Assembly (NCBI GenBank): GCA_016936505.1
Contig: JAFGXS010000008.1
Span: 1-34,762, forward strand
DNA length: 34,762 nt
Source: Bacteroidales bacterium
Lineage (GTDB): Bacteria; Bacteroidota; Bacteroidia; Bacteroidales; F082
Reading direction: 5' to 3'
A program made the position numbers and the translations under genes. Shown here in pieces: positions 6,385 through 14,859 of the stretch (position 1 is its first letter; each line of letters opens with the position of its first letter). The notes under the pieces are model-generated. The model did not search any database. It worked only from the letters and a program-made list of their open reading frames with translations, and had not been told where the DNA came from.

Positions 6385-7409
6385 TTTCCAAAAAAGTCAA
6401 ATTTGTCGGTCCATTTGGGTTTGCGTTCAACAGTAAGTAATTCCAGAATCAGGAATAAAAGGGCAGCAGCCAGGAAATACTGGAAGCGATGAACATAATC
6501 GGTGAATTGTTTTTCATCGAGTTCCTGTTTCTGAATTTTGTTCAGGTTACTCAAAATATCATCCAGACCGACACTGGCGTTGTTGGCACGGGCATAGGCT
6601 CCGTTACCTGCCTGTGCAATCTGTTGCAGCATGGTTTCATTCAGCTTGGTAATAACAATCTTTCCGTTTTGATCCTTCAAAAAGTCGGGGTTCTGACTGT
6701 CGTTATTCATGGGTATGGGAGCCCCGTCGGGAAGTCCCATTCCGATGGTAAACACGCGGATTCCTTTTTCTGCGGCAGCTTTGGCTGCCCCAATGGCATC
6801 ACCCATATGGTTCTCACCATCGGTGATCACAATAATGGCTTTGTTGTGCTTGTCGTTATCAAACGATTCGTTAGCCAGATTGATGGCCGATCCGATGGCT
6901 GTTCCCTGTGTGGGAACTATTTTGGTATCTACAGCCGACAGAAAGAGCTTGGCTGCGGAATAGTCGGACGTAAGGGGCAGAAGTTTATAGGCCTTCCCTG
7001 CAAACACGATCAAGCCTACACGGTCGCCGTTGAGCTTGTCAATAAGGTTGGAGATGGCCATTTTAGCGCGGTCCAAACGGTCGGGTTTAATATCCTGTGC
7101 CAGCATAGAATTGGAAACATCCAACGCGATAAAGAGGTCGATTCCTTTGCGTTTTACTTTTTCGAGCCGTGAACCGATTTTAGGATCAATGAGTCCGCCA
7201 ACCAGGAAAAAGAGAGCGGTCATTAAAAAAAGGAAGCGCAGCCCGGAACGCAGTCCGGATTGATGCATAATCAATCTTGATGTGATGGTTTTGTCGCCGA
7301 ATCGTTTCCATGCTTTTCTTCTCCAAGCCCGGAAACTCCCGTACAGGATCAGGAAAAGGATCAGCAGCAGGTAAGCCCAAAAAAATTCTTTATGTTCAAA
7401 CTGGATCAT
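6381..7409 (-). CDS. batB: BatB, von Willebrand factor A membrane protein
   Basis: A 342-residue protein with two N-terminal membrane helices (about 10-25 and 57-75), a VWA domain (about 88-290) and a C-terminal helix (about 312-328). The metal-binding MIDAS signature is DVSNS at 97-101, with a matching threonine region (TQGTAIGSA) and TDGENHMGD. It is therefore probably a metal-dependent protein-interaction module held at the inner membrane. In BatB the third MIDAS Gly is replaced by Asn (DVSNS against DVSGS in BatA), as is common in this family. It is flanked by batA (18 bp gap) and batC (4-nt overlap). Confidence 0.92.
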   Translation of the reverse strand: MIQFEHKEFFWAYLLLILFLILYGSFRAWRRKAWKRFGDKTITSRLIMHQSGLRSGLRFLFLMTALFFLVGGLIDPKIGSRLEKVKRKGIDLFIALDVSNSMLAQDIKPDRLDRAKMAISNLIDKLNGDRVGLIVFAGKAYKLLPLTSDYSAAKLFLSAVDTKIVPTQGTAIGSAINLANESFDNDKHNKAIIVITDGENHMGDAIGAAKAAAEKGIRVFTIGMGLPDGAPIPMNNDSQNPDFLKDQNGKIVITKLNETMLQQIAQAGNGAYARANNASVGLDDILSNLNKIQKQELDEKQFTDYVHRFQYFLAAALLFLILELLTVERKPKWTDKFDFFGK

Positions 7410-7427
7410 ATCTTTTCTTTTATTGAA

Positions 7428-8423
7428 TTATGGGAGTTTACGGAATACAATGTATCGTAGTGTTACTTCCAAAACAAAAAGGATTAACGCAATCAGGGCA
7501 AATGGAAAATACAGCTCGTTTTTCTGTTCAAACTTATGCACTGTAATTTTTGATTTTTCCAGTTTGCTGATGTCGGAGAAAACATCCTTTAATTTCTTGT
7601 TGTTCTCGGCACGGTAGTATTTTCCTCCTGTTTCTGAGGCAATCTTTTTCAGCAGATCCTGATCAATCTGAACCTTCATTTGCTGCATCTGAATACCGTA
7701 AGGGGTTTGAACCGGGTAGGGGGCATAACCTTCGGTTCCGATACCGATAGTGTATACCCTGATGCCGTAAAGTTTGGCCATTTCAGCAGCCGACAACGGG
7801 TCGATGGAGCCCATGTTGTTTACCCCGTCGGTAAGCAGGATAATAACCTTAGACTTGGCTTTGGAATTTTGTAATCTGCTTACGGCAGTTGCCAAACCAT
7901 CGCCAATAGCGGTTCCGTCTTCCACCATGCCGCTTTTCACCTGATCGAGTAGCTGAATTACCATGGCATGATCTGTGGTCATGGGAGCCTGGGTGAATGC
8001 TTCCCCGCTAAAAATTACGAGTCCGATTCTGTCGTCGGGATGCTCCAAAATAAATTGTCCGGCAATTTGCTTTGCTGCACCGATACGGTCGGGAGTAAAA
8101 TCGCGGGCCAGCATACTGCCCGAAACGTCGAGAGCAATCACAATATCAATACCTTCTATGTTTACATTCTTTTTAGACGAAACGCTTTGTGGGCCTGCCA
8201 ATGCAATAATTAATAACGTTAATGCCAGCAGGCGCAAAACAAACAAACTGTGCCTTAGTGCTGCTTTTGAACTTTTTCCCAGACTTTTGAAAGCCTTTAA
8301 ACCTGAAAAACGAAGCTCAGGATGACTTTTTCTTTCCCTGAATACGTACCAGATAATAAGCAAGGGGATAAGCAAAAGCAGGTACAGCAACTCGGGACTT
8401 CTCCATGTGTCAATTCCAAACAT
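7428..8423 (-). CDS. batA: BatA, von Willebrand factor A membrane protein
   Basis: A 331-residue protein with membrane helices at about 11-28 and 58-78, a VWA domain at about 90-290 and a C-terminal helix at about 305-325. The MIDAS motif DVSGS is at 99-103, followed by the conserved MLARDFTPDRIGAAK; TDHAM and LLTDGVNNMGS complete the fold. The pairing of BatA and BatB and the upstream MoxR ATPase are the standard arrangement, in which MoxR-type ATPases act with VWA partners in a chaperone-like way. It starts 3 bp after the preceding gene. Confidence 0.93.
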   Translation of the reverse strand: MFGIDTWRSPELLYLLLLIPLLIIWYVFRERKSHPELRFSGLKAFKSLGKSSKAALRHSLFVLRLLALTLLIIALAGPQSVSSKKNVNIEGIDIVIALDVSGSMLARDFTPDRIGAAKQIAGQFILEHPDDRIGLVIFSGEAFTQAPMTTDHAMVIQLLDQVKSGMVEDGTAIGDGLATAVSRLQNSKAKSKVIILLTDGVNNMGSIDPLSAAEMAKLYGIRVYTIGIGTEGYAPYPVQTPYGIQMQQMKVQIDQDLLKKIASETGGKYYRAENNKKLKDVFSDISKLEKSKITVHKFEQKNELYFPFALIALILFVLEVTLRYIVFRKLP

Positions 8424-8426
8424 TCT

Positions 8427-9449
8427 TTAGTCCTCCTTCTTTTTTTCGGGTTCTACTTTATCGTTTTGTTTCATTGGCTGCTGTGTTACGTCTTGCTGCG
8501 GAACGATGATTTCCGGCTTGGTTTCGTTAACAAAGTCAACACAATAATTCAGTGCCGTGTCATTTTCAAGTGCAGTGGGCTGAGCTTTTGCAAATTTTAC
8601 CAGATCGGAAAGTTCCAGTGTTGCTTTAACTTTTTCCATAGCCTGAGCATTTACTTTTTTGCCTTTGAGCTCGTAGAGGATCTCATCAGAAGTCATTTCC
8701 CATGCTTCAAACTGATAACGATCGGTAAAGTATTCACGCATAATATCTGTGATACCTGTATAATATTCCTTTATTTTACCCGACTGCCATACCTTGTTCA
8801 GGCGGAGTTCTTCCAGCCGTTTAATGGCCTGATCGTAGGGTGGTAATTTGGGTTTGGTTTTTTTTGCAAACAATGGTTTTCCTTTTTTTCTTTTGCTTAC
8901 ATACCAGACAATGGTATAAATTCCCAGTGCAATACCCAGAACGATTAAGATCCAGGGCAGGATTTCGGCAAATGTATAAGGAACCGATTCTGGTGCGTTA
9001 ATTACTTTAAAAGCTTTGGCTGTATCGACCATCGGTGTAAAAACCTTAAGTTCCATTTCTTGTGACGAAAGAGAATCGACTTGCCCTGTGGTATTGTTTC
9101 GCAGATGAAAAACAAAAGAAGGAACAGTAAAGGCCCCCGAGTCAAATGAGGTAATAACGAGCTTTCTTTGATAGCTGTCTTGGTCATTTTTAATGATGGA
9201 ATCAGTTTTTTCGGCCCTGATCAATTCAATATGAGGGGCAAGGGTGTCGCTAAGAACAGGCCAGTATACCTGGTATCCTTTGGGAACACTTACTTTAATA
9301 TTAAGTCCGATCTGGTCTCCGATCATAATGGCATTGGTGTCCAGCGTGGCTGTGACTTTGGGAACCTGCTGGGCATAAAGTCCAGTTCCTGCCAACAACA
9401 GAATAATGCTCAAAAGAGCCGGAAAATATTTCTTTTTGATCATGTTCAT
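8427..9449 (-). CDS. BatD-like/DUF4381-like membrane protein between DUF58 and batA
   Basis: A 340-residue protein: signal peptide 1-26, a beta-rich periplasmic part at about 30-140 (VTATLDTNAIMIGDQIGLNI, similar in style to the first BatD repeat), one membrane helix at about 162-184, then a basic, helical cytoplasmic part (residues 200-310) with LEELRLNKVWQSGKIKEYY and TDIMREYFTDRYQFEAWEMT. The last part resembles the DUF4381-type cytoplasmic tail and parallels the tail of BatD. It ends in a charged K/E-rich tail. The gene usually lies between the DUF58 gene and batA in Bacteroidota. It may be the smaller partner or a paralogue of BatD; the exact role is unknown. Confidence 0.8.
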   Translation of the reverse strand: MNMIKKKYFPALLSIILLLAGTGLYAQQVPKVTATLDTNAIMIGDQIGLNIKVSVPKGYQVYWPVLSDTLAPHIELIRAEKTDSIIKNDQDSYQRKLVITSFDSGAFTVPSFVFHLRNNTTGQVDSLSSQEMELKVFTPMVDTAKAFKVINAPESVPYTFAEILPWILIVLGIALGIYTIVWYVSKRKKGKPLFAKKTKPKLPPYDQAIKRLEELRLNKVWQSGKIKEYYTGITDIMREYFTDRYQFEAWEMTSDEILYELKGKKVNAQAMEKVKATLELSDLVKFAKAQPTALENDTALNYCVDFVNETKPEIIVPQQDVTQQPMKQNDKVEPEKKKED

Positions 9450-9456
9450 ATTTGTA

Positions 9457-10332
9457 TTAACTGCGTGCCTCTCTTTTTTTGAAAAGATTAATCAGCGGTT
9501 TCACGTAGTCTTCGCCTGTTTTTACTTTCACCACGTCGACCCCGAGTTTGTTGAACAGCGTATCCAGCTCACGGCTTTTGTTCAGAGCCCATTCGTTATA
9601 GCGTTTTCTAACGCTGCTGCTGCCGGTGTTTACCCAGGTTTGTTCTCCGGTTTCTGCGTCGGTCATGTACACAAGTCCCAGATCAGGCAGTTCCATTTCT
9701 CTTTGATCCGTTATTCTGATGGCAATCAGATCGTGCTTGTGTTTGGCAATTTGGACAGCTTTTTCCATGTTTTCGTCCATGAAATCAGAAATCACAAAAG
9801 CGGTTGCCTTTTTTTTGATGACATTGGTCAGATACCTTAAAGCCTCAGAAACATTGGTTCCCGTATTTTCAGATTTAAAGTCCACAAGTTCTCTGATGAT
9901 CCTTAGAATATGACTGCTTCCTTTTTTTGGCGGAATGAATTTTTCAATTTTATCAGAAAAGAAGATCACACCCACTTTATCGTTGTTTTGGATGGCTGAG
10001 AAGGAAAGAACGGCAGAAATCTCAGTAATAACCTCCTGTTTCAACTGCATATGGGTTCCAAAATTATTAGAACCGGAAACATCAATCAGTAGCATCACTG
10101 TTAATTCGCGTTCCTCTTCAAAGACCTTAATAAAGGGATGGTTGAACCGGGCCGTAACATTCCAATCGATGTTACGGACGTCGTCTCCAAACTGATATTC
10201 GCGTACCTCGCTGAAAGCCATTCCCCGGCCTTTGAAAACACTGTGGTATTCGCCGGAAAAAATCTGTTGCGATATTCCACGTGTTTTAATCTCAATTTTT
10301 CTGACTTTTTTGAATAATTCCTGCGCTTCCAT
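9457..10332 (-). CDS. DUF58 (VWA-like) protein
   Basis: A 291-residue soluble protein with the DUF58 signature at residues about 25-65 (GEYHSVFKGRGMAFSEVREYQFGDDVRNIDW) and a VWA-like core with DVSGS in LTVMLLIDVSGSNNFG. SDKIEKFIPPKKG and ATAFVISDFMDE are also typical. It has no membrane segment, so it is expected in the cytoplasm or at the membrane face together with MoxR. It lies 45 bp downstream of moxR, the usual order for this operon type. Confidence 0.93.
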   Translation of the reverse strand: MEAQELFKKVRKIEIKTRGISQQIFSGEYHSVFKGRGMAFSEVREYQFGDDVRNIDWNVTARFNHPFIKVFEEERELTVMLLIDVSGSNNFGTHMQLKQEVITEISAVLSFSAIQNNDKVGVIFFSDKIEKFIPPKKGSSHILRIIRELVDFKSENTGTNVSEALRYLTNVIKKKATAFVISDFMDENMEKAVQIAKHKHDLIAIRITDQREMELPDLGLVYMTDAETGEQTWVNTGSSSVRKRYNEWALNKSRELDTLFNKLGVDVVKVKTGEDYVKPLINLFKKREARS

Positions 10333-10377
10333 TTTTAATTTTTAAGTTTCGACTTCTGGTCCCGGTTTCAAAACCCC

Positions 10378-11370
10378 TTAAGGCACTTCAACAGAGTTCA
10401 GAATTTCGTTAATGATGTCTTCGCTGGTGATGTTTTCTGCTTCAGCTTCGTAGGTTAACCCAATGCGATGACGCATTACATCGTGAGCAACAGCACGAAC
10501 ATCTTCAGGAATCACATATCCTCTTCCTTTAATAAAGGCAAGTGCTTTTGAGGCCAGAGCAAGGTTAATGCTGGCACGTGGTGAAGCACCGTAGGAAATA
10601 AGGCCTGCATATTGTTTTAGGTCAAAATTTTCCGGATATCTTGATGCAAAAACAATGTCGGTAATATAGTTTTCAATTTTTTCATCCAGATAAATCTGAC
10701 GAACAAGATCGCGTGCTTTTATTACATCATCAGGCTTTAAAACTGTTTTTACTTTATTTGATTCGGAGGTGATGTTTTGACGAAGAATTTGTTTTTCTTC
10801 TTCCTTCTTAGGGTAGTTGATCACTACTTTTAACATAAAACGGTCCACCTGAGCTTCAGGCAAAGGATAGGTTCCTTCCTGTTCGATGGGGTTTTGTGTA
10901 GCCATAACCAGAAAAGGTTCGTCAAGCTTAAAGGTTTCTTCACCAATAGTAACCTGACGTTCCTGCATTGCCTCCAGTAAAGCACTTTGAACTTTAGCAG
11001 GAGAACGGTTGATTTCGTCAGCCAAAATAAAATTGGCGAAAATGGGCCCTTTTCTGATCTGGAATTCTTCTTTCTTGATGCTGTAGATCATTGTCCCCAG
11101 CAAGTCGGCAGGCAAAAGGTCGGGAGTAAACTGAATACGACTGAATTTGGCATCAATAATTTTTGACAAGGTATTAATGGCCAGTGTTTTTGCCAGTCCG
11201 GGTACTCCTTCAAGTAAGATATGGCCATTGGCCAGTAAGCCGATGAGCAATCGTTCAGTCATATGTTGTTGCCCAACAATTACTTTATTCATCTCCATTT
11301 TAATCAGGTCGATGAATTGTCTCTCATTCTGAATCTTTTCGTTGAGTTCGCGAATATCGGTTTCTACCAT
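10378..11370 (-). CDS. moxR: MoxR-family AAA+ ATPase
   Basis: A 330-residue AAA+ ATPase. The Walker A motif is GVPGLAKT at 55-62, Walker B is ILADEINR at about 115-122, and the sensor region MATQNPIEQEGTYPLPEAQVDRF at about 156-178 is the MoxR hallmark. It is the first gene of the minus-strand bat operon. MoxR proteins are thought to act as chaperones for VWA-domain partners, here DUF58, BatA and BatB. A -7 box (TATATTTG) lies 27 bp upstream of the ATG, giving a leader of about 21 nt. It is divergent from pyrE across 205 bp. Confidence 0.95.
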   Translation of the reverse strand: MVETDIRELNEKIQNERQFIDLIKMEMNKVIVGQQHMTERLLIGLLANGHILLEGVPGLAKTLAINTLSKIIDAKFSRIQFTPDLLPADLLGTMIYSIKKEEFQIRKGPIFANFILADEINRSPAKVQSALLEAMQERQVTIGEETFKLDEPFLVMATQNPIEQEGTYPLPEAQVDRFMLKVVINYPKKEEEKQILRQNITSESNKVKTVLKPDDVIKARDLVRQIYLDEKIENYITDIVFASRYPENFDLKQYAGLISYGASPRASINLALASKALAFIKGRGYVIPEDVRAVAHDVMRHRIGLTYEAEAENITSEDIINEILNSVEVP

Positions 11371-11396
11371 TTTTAATGTAATTTTAAATTGAAAAG

Positions 11397-11404
11397 CAAA
11401 TATA
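11397..11404 (-). promoter_or_regulatory. -7 box for the moxR-bat operon
   Basis: The minus strand reads TATATTTG, a full match to TAnnTTTG. The expected start is near 11392, about 21 nt before the moxR ATG. No clear -33 TTG was found at the usual distance. Confidence 0.6.
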
Positions 11405-11504
11405 ATGCCTTGATTTATTATGTGTTGTTAATGTATGTTAAAGACATTTAGAAATTATTAAAGAAAGAAAAACCTTCTAAAAAGCAATTGTTTAGGATTA
11501 GAAT

Positions 11505-11535
11505 AATCCATAAAAATGGATTTTTAATTTTTTTG
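11505..11535 (+). terminator. Orphan hairpin with T-tract
   Basis: AATCCAT (11505-11511), a 4-A loop and ATGGATT (11516-11522) are followed by TTTAATTTTTTTG, like an intrinsic terminator on the plus strand. There is no annotated plus-strand gene between moxR (divergent) and this point. It may block antisense transcripts or end a small RNA, or be chance in AT-rich DNA. Confidence 0.4.
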
Positions 11536-11570
11536 AAATAATGGTGTAAGATGGACGAAATAAAACTTTC

Positions 11571-11578
11571 TATCTTTG
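11571..11578 (+). promoter_or_regulatory. -7 box abutting the pyrE start
   Basis: TATCTTTG matches TAnnTTTG perfectly and lies only 3 nt before the ATG at 11582. A transcription start at the usual distance would give a leaderless pyrE mRNA. Confidence 0.6.
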
Positions 11579-11581
11579 GAC

Positions 11582-12232
11582 ATGATTTTTTCAGAAGAAA
11601 CAGCAATAAAGGTAGCTTTATACCTGTTGCAAGTAAAAGCAATTAAGTTAAGACCTGATGATCCGTTTACCTGGGCGTCAGGATTACGATCGCCTATTTA
11701 CTGTGATAACAGGATTTCATTATCCTATCCAACCGTTCGCAGTTACATCAGGACGAAACTCTCAGAAGCCGCTCAGCAGTTTTTTGCTGGGGCTGAAGTA
11801 GTGGTGGGCGTGGCAACTGCAGGTATTCCGCAGGGTGCGTTGGTAGCTGAAGAACTGGGGCTTCCGTTTGCTTATGTGCGATCCGGGAAAAAGGATCACG
11901 GAATGACGAACCAGATAGAGGGGCATATAGAAAAGGGCCAAAAAGCGCTTGTTGTAGAAGATCTGGTTTCTACCGGAAAGAGTAGTTTGCTGGCAGTTGA
12001 TGCTTTGCTAGATGCAGGGGTTGAAGTATTAGGAATGGTTTCGGTGTTTACTTACGGACTTGAAGTGGCGCGAAAAAATTTTGAAAGTTCTGCCTGTAGT
12101 TTGGTTTCGCTTTCAGATTATGATCACCTGATTGAAGCAGCTGTTCAGCAGGAGTATGTATCACAGGAGGCACTAAATTCGTTGAAACAGTGGAGAAAAG
12201 ACCCAAAGGCCTGGAGCGATCAGAAAAATTAA
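11582..12232 (+). CDS. pyrE: Orotate phosphoribosyltransferase
   Basis: A 216-residue enzyme that converts orotate and PRPP to OMP in de novo pyrimidine synthesis. Signatures are the N-terminal substrate region FTWASGLRSPIYCDNR, the GVATAGIPQGALVAEELGLPFAYVR region, and the PRPP loop VVEDLVSTGKSS. The family usually begins with M-I-x-x-E-E-T-A, so I chose ATG 11582. A TTG at 11576 in the same frame lies inside the promoter box and is not credible as the start. It heads a plus-strand unit with the SRPBCC gene 21 bp downstream. Confidence 0.95.
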   Translation: MIFSEETAIKVALYLLQVKAIKLRPDDPFTWASGLRSPIYCDNRISLSYPTVRSYIRTKLSEAAQQFFAGAEVVVGVATAGIPQGALVAEELGLPFAYVRSGKKDHGMTNQIEGHIEKGQKALVVEDLVSTGKSSLLAVDALLDAGVEVLGMVSVFTYGLEVARKNFESSACSLVSLSDYDHLIEAAVQQEYVSQEALNSLKQWRKDPKAWSDQKN

Positions 12233-12253
12233 TCACTAATATAAAATCAAAAT

Positions 12254-12658
12254 ATGAATATCGAAGGAAAAAAAGTAAGCATTCATGCTACTCAGGCAAA
12301 ACTGTTTGAGTTTTTAACCGACTTTGGCAATTATCAGCAACTCATGCCCGATCAGATTGTCAATTGGGTTTCGGAAAAGGATTTCTGTTCTTTTACCATT
12401 AAAGGAATGGCTGATTTGAGCCTTGAATTTGGAAAAAAAGAAGCTGATGCAGTTATTGAACTTGTTCCCAAAGGAAAATCACCGGTTCAGTTTACTTTAA
12501 CTGTAAAGCTTGCGCCTGATCATTCAAACTCAGAAAATTCTTTTGTCCAGGCTAATGTCGATGCTGATTTGAACCCGATGCTGGCGATGTTTGCAAAAAA
12601 ACCGTTAGAAAACCTGGCCAATACGATTACCGACCAGCTGAATAAGGTATTTCCTTAA
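12254..12658 (+). CDS. SRPBCC (START-like) fold protein
   Basis: A 134-residue protein with the SRPBCC pattern: MNIEGKKVSIHATQAKLFEFLTDFGNYQQLMP at the start, central beta strands, and a long C-terminal helix (PLENLANTITDQLNKVF). The fold binds hydrophobic ligands, but the ligand is unknown. Orthologues often follow pyrE in Bacteroidota. It has no signal peptide and is probably cytoplasmic. Confidence 0.82.
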   Translation: MNIEGKKVSIHATQAKLFEFLTDFGNYQQLMPDQIVNWVSEKDFCSFTIKGMADLSLEFGKKEADAVIELVPKGKSPVQFTLTVKLAPDHSNSENSFVQANVDADLNPMLAMFAKKPLENLANTITDQLNKVFP

Positions 12659-12678
12659 CTTACATAAACTGTTTTCAG

Positions 12679-13479
12679 ATGAATTATGCCCTGGGCATCG
12701 TTGTTTTTTTTGTTATTGCTGCCATAGCTTCAATGACAGGAATTGGAGGCGGAACATTGTTTGTTCCGGTTCTGCTGTTGGCAAAATATTCATTTCATGA
12801 AGCCACATCAATCAGTTTGTTCTTGATTGCCGTTACCGGTTTGTCGGCCGTGCTTCGTTACAGAAAAGAAAATCTTATTGACTGGAAACTTGCCCTGGTT
12901 ATGGAATTGTTTACCGATATGGGTTCTTTTACAGGTGGTTTTACATCCGTTAGTTTTAATCCTGTTGTTTTGAAGATTTTATTTTCAGTTATTTTAATTA
13001 TTGTGGCTGTATTCACCATGAAAGTTAAACTGGAAGCTAAAAGAGGAAAGGAACCCAAAAAGGGATTTGGTTATTGGCAAAGGAGTTTTAATAATATTCG
13101 GTACAGTGTTCCTGTATTGTATATGATCCCACTTGTTTTTGTTGCCGGATACCTGTCGGGTTTGCTCGGTATAGGAGGTGGTGCCATAAAAATTCCGTTG
13201 ATGATTCTTTGGTTCAACATACCTGCAAAAATTGCCGTGGCTACCTCTTCGTTTATGGTAAGTATAACAGCACTTGTGGGCCTTGGCGGACATCTTGTTC
13301 ATGAAACCATGGACTGGAAACTGGCGCTGATCTTGTCAGGAGCTGCATTTCTGGGAGGTCAGGTTGGGGCACGTTTTTCCATTAAGATGCCTGAAAATAA
13401 AGTGAAAAAAGCCATAGGTTATGTGTTTATTCTTGTTGCTGTAATTATGACGACACAAACTCTCATTACGGGAACCTAA
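12679..13479 (+). CDS. TSUP-family (TauE/SafE-type) permease
   Basis: A 266-residue inner-membrane protein of about eight helices in two homologous halves. Each half begins with the family glycine motif: ASMTGIGGGTLFVPVLLL near residue 17 and GYLSGLLGIGGGAIKIPLM near residue 156. TSUP proteins move small sulfur-containing or organic anions such as sulfite or sulfoacetate. The substrate cannot be read here. It is the last gene of the pyrE unit. Its stop overlaps that of birA on the other strand by three bases (convergent ends). Confidence 0.88.
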   Translation: MNYALGIVVFFVIAAIASMTGIGGGTLFVPVLLLAKYSFHEATSISLFLIAVTGLSAVLRYRKENLIDWKLALVMELFTDMGSFTGGFTSVSFNPVVLKILFSVILIIVAVFTMKVKLEAKRGKEPKKGFGYWQRSFNNIRYSVPVLYMIPLVFVAGYLSGLLGIGGGAIKIPLMILWFNIPAKIAVATSSFMVSITALVGLGGHLVHETMDWKLALILSGAAFLGGQVGARFSIKMPENKVKKAIGYVFILVAVIMTTQTLITGT

Positions 13480-14222
13480 TCTGTTAAAAAGCTAATTTCC
13501 TTAAAATTATAAATCCTGTTTTTTCCTGTCAGATCCTCAATGATGAGTTGACCGTATGAATTCACTTCTTTGATCCTTCCTGTAAAAATACCCTGTTCAT
13601 CCTGATATGTTGAAGTAATCTGATAGCGGTACAAGTGATTCATGTACAGGGTTAAAACATTTGTCCTGCCTTTTTCATTTTTAATTTCTTCGTAATAGTA
13701 ATTGACAGCATTGAGCAGATCGGTTTGAATTATTTCTAAATCAAATTCATTGGTTGTAATATCAGCCATTGAAACCGGGTTGGGAGCATCGGATAAAAAT
13801 TTCGTCTGATTTACGTTTAACCCTATTCCTATAACAGAAAATTCAATAGAATTACCTTTCAGGAAATTCTGAATCAGAACACCAGCCATTTTTTTATCGC
13901 CACAATATAAATCATTCGGCCATTTAATCCGGATCGGACTTTTGGGGAGGTATTTTTTGACCGTATCAACTAAAGCCAACGAAATAAATTGAGTAAGAAA
14001 AAATTGTCGTGAAGGTTCTAAAAAAGCGGGTTCTAAAATCAGGCTTAAGGTCAGGTTCTTTCCTTTCTCGCTTTCCCAACTATTGTTACTCTGCCCTTTT
14101 CCCTGTGTTTGTTTGGTTGTGGAAATTATGGTTCCTTCAACAGCAGTGCCCTCAGTTATTAATTTAACGGCAACTTCGTTGGTTGATTTTAGCGAATCAA
14201 AATGATGAATTGAAAACTCCAC
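13476..14222 (-). CDS. birA: Biotin--[acetyl-CoA-carboxylase] ligase
   Basis: A 248-residue monofunctional biotin protein ligase that joins biotin to the carboxylase carrier protein. The catalytic part begins at once (HHFDSLKSTNEVAVKLI), followed by the biotinyl-AMP loop TKQTQGKGQSNNSWESEKG, the adjacent strand LTLSLILEP, and RIKWPNDLYCGDKKMAGVLIQ. It lacks the N-terminal HTH of E. coli BirA, so it cannot act as the bio repressor. The start codon is GTG (14220-14222). Only 2 nt before it lies AAGTTTTG, one base off the -7 consensus, so a leaderless mRNA is possible. Confidence 0.92.
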   Translation of the reverse strand: MEFSIHHFDSLKSTNEVAVKLITEGTAVEGTIISTTKQTQGKGQSNNSWESEKGKNLTLSLILEPAFLEPSRQFFLTQFISLALVDTVKKYLPKSPIRIKWPNDLYCGDKKMAGVLIQNFLKGNSIEFSVIGIGLNVNQTKFLSDAPNPVSMADITTNEFDLEIIQTDLLNAVNYYYEEIKNEKGRTNVLTLYMNHLYRYQITSTYQDEQGIFTGRIKEVNSYGQLIIEDLTGKNRIYNFKEISFLTD

Positions 14223-14432
14223 AGCAAAACTTTTTTGTAAAATTAATAAAACTGCTGCGACCTTGTTTTCATAATGTTTCTTAAAAAGAGCGACTTAGAA
14301 GCCTGACTGAAAGTACGCCAAAATGACAGGAGTGTTTCGTTTTCAATTTCTTCACAAAAAGGATATAATAAAACGCTTATGTTTTACAGCAATTTTCATT
14401 GATTGATAGTGATTTGCAATGTGAAAAATCGC

Positions 14433-14440
14433 TAATTTTG
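14433..14440 (+). promoter_or_regulatory. -7 box for the rsfS-ftsH operon
   Basis: TAATTTTG, a full TAnnTTTG match, lies 11 nt before the ATG at 14452. The expected leader is only about 7 nt, or 13 nt to the second ATG at 14458. Confidence 0.6.
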
Positions 14441-14451
14441 CGTTTTCAAAA

Positions 14452-14835
14452 ATGTTTATGGCTAAGAAAAAGACAAATAACGATTCAAAAAGCATAAAGA
14501 GCCAGGTTGTGGCTGCTATGCAGGAAAAGAAAGGAAAAGATATCATCAGTCTGGATTTTGGAAAAATACCGGATGCAGTGACAAAATATTTTGTGATCTG
14601 TCATGTTTCATCAAGAACACAAGCCAGGGCTATTTTCGACTATGTAGTTGAAAAAGTAAAGCTTAACAGCGAAATTTCACCATATCACCGTGAAGGGTAT
14701 GAAAATTCGGAATGGCTTTTGATAGATTACGTTGATGTTGTTGCCCACGTGTTTATTGAGGAGACGCGTCACTTTTACAATTTGGAAGGATTGTGGGCAG
14801 ACACTAAAAAAGAAAGTTACGAAAGTGAAGCGTGA
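14452..14835 (+). CDS. rsfS: Ribosomal silencing factor RsfS
   Basis: A 127-residue RsfS/Iojap protein that binds L14 on the large ribosomal subunit and blocks subunit joining under starvation. The typical features are IISLDFGKIPDAVTKYFVICHVSSRTQARAI, the YHREGYENSEWLLIDYVDVVAHVF core, and EETRHFYNLEGLWAD. A second ATG at 14458 would shorten the protein by two residues. It heads the operon with ftsH 24 bp downstream, an arrangement conserved in Bacteroidota. Confidence 0.95.
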   Translation: MFMAKKKTNNDSKSIKSQVVAAMQEKKGKDIISLDFGKIPDAVTKYFVICHVSSRTQARAIFDYVVEKVKLNSEISPYHREGYENSEWLLIDYVDVVAHVFIEETRHFYNLEGLWADTKKESYESEA

Positions 14836-14859
14836 GTTATAAATAATTACAATTAAAGA

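Noticed and set aside
6489..7172. 227-codon plus-strand frame opposite batB
   Set aside because: It is the shadow of a well-supported VWA gene with an intact MIDAS motif on the minus strand.
11576..11581. TTG at 11576 as the pyrE start
   Set aside because: It lies inside the TATCTTTG promoter box, and the family begins at the ATG six bases later.
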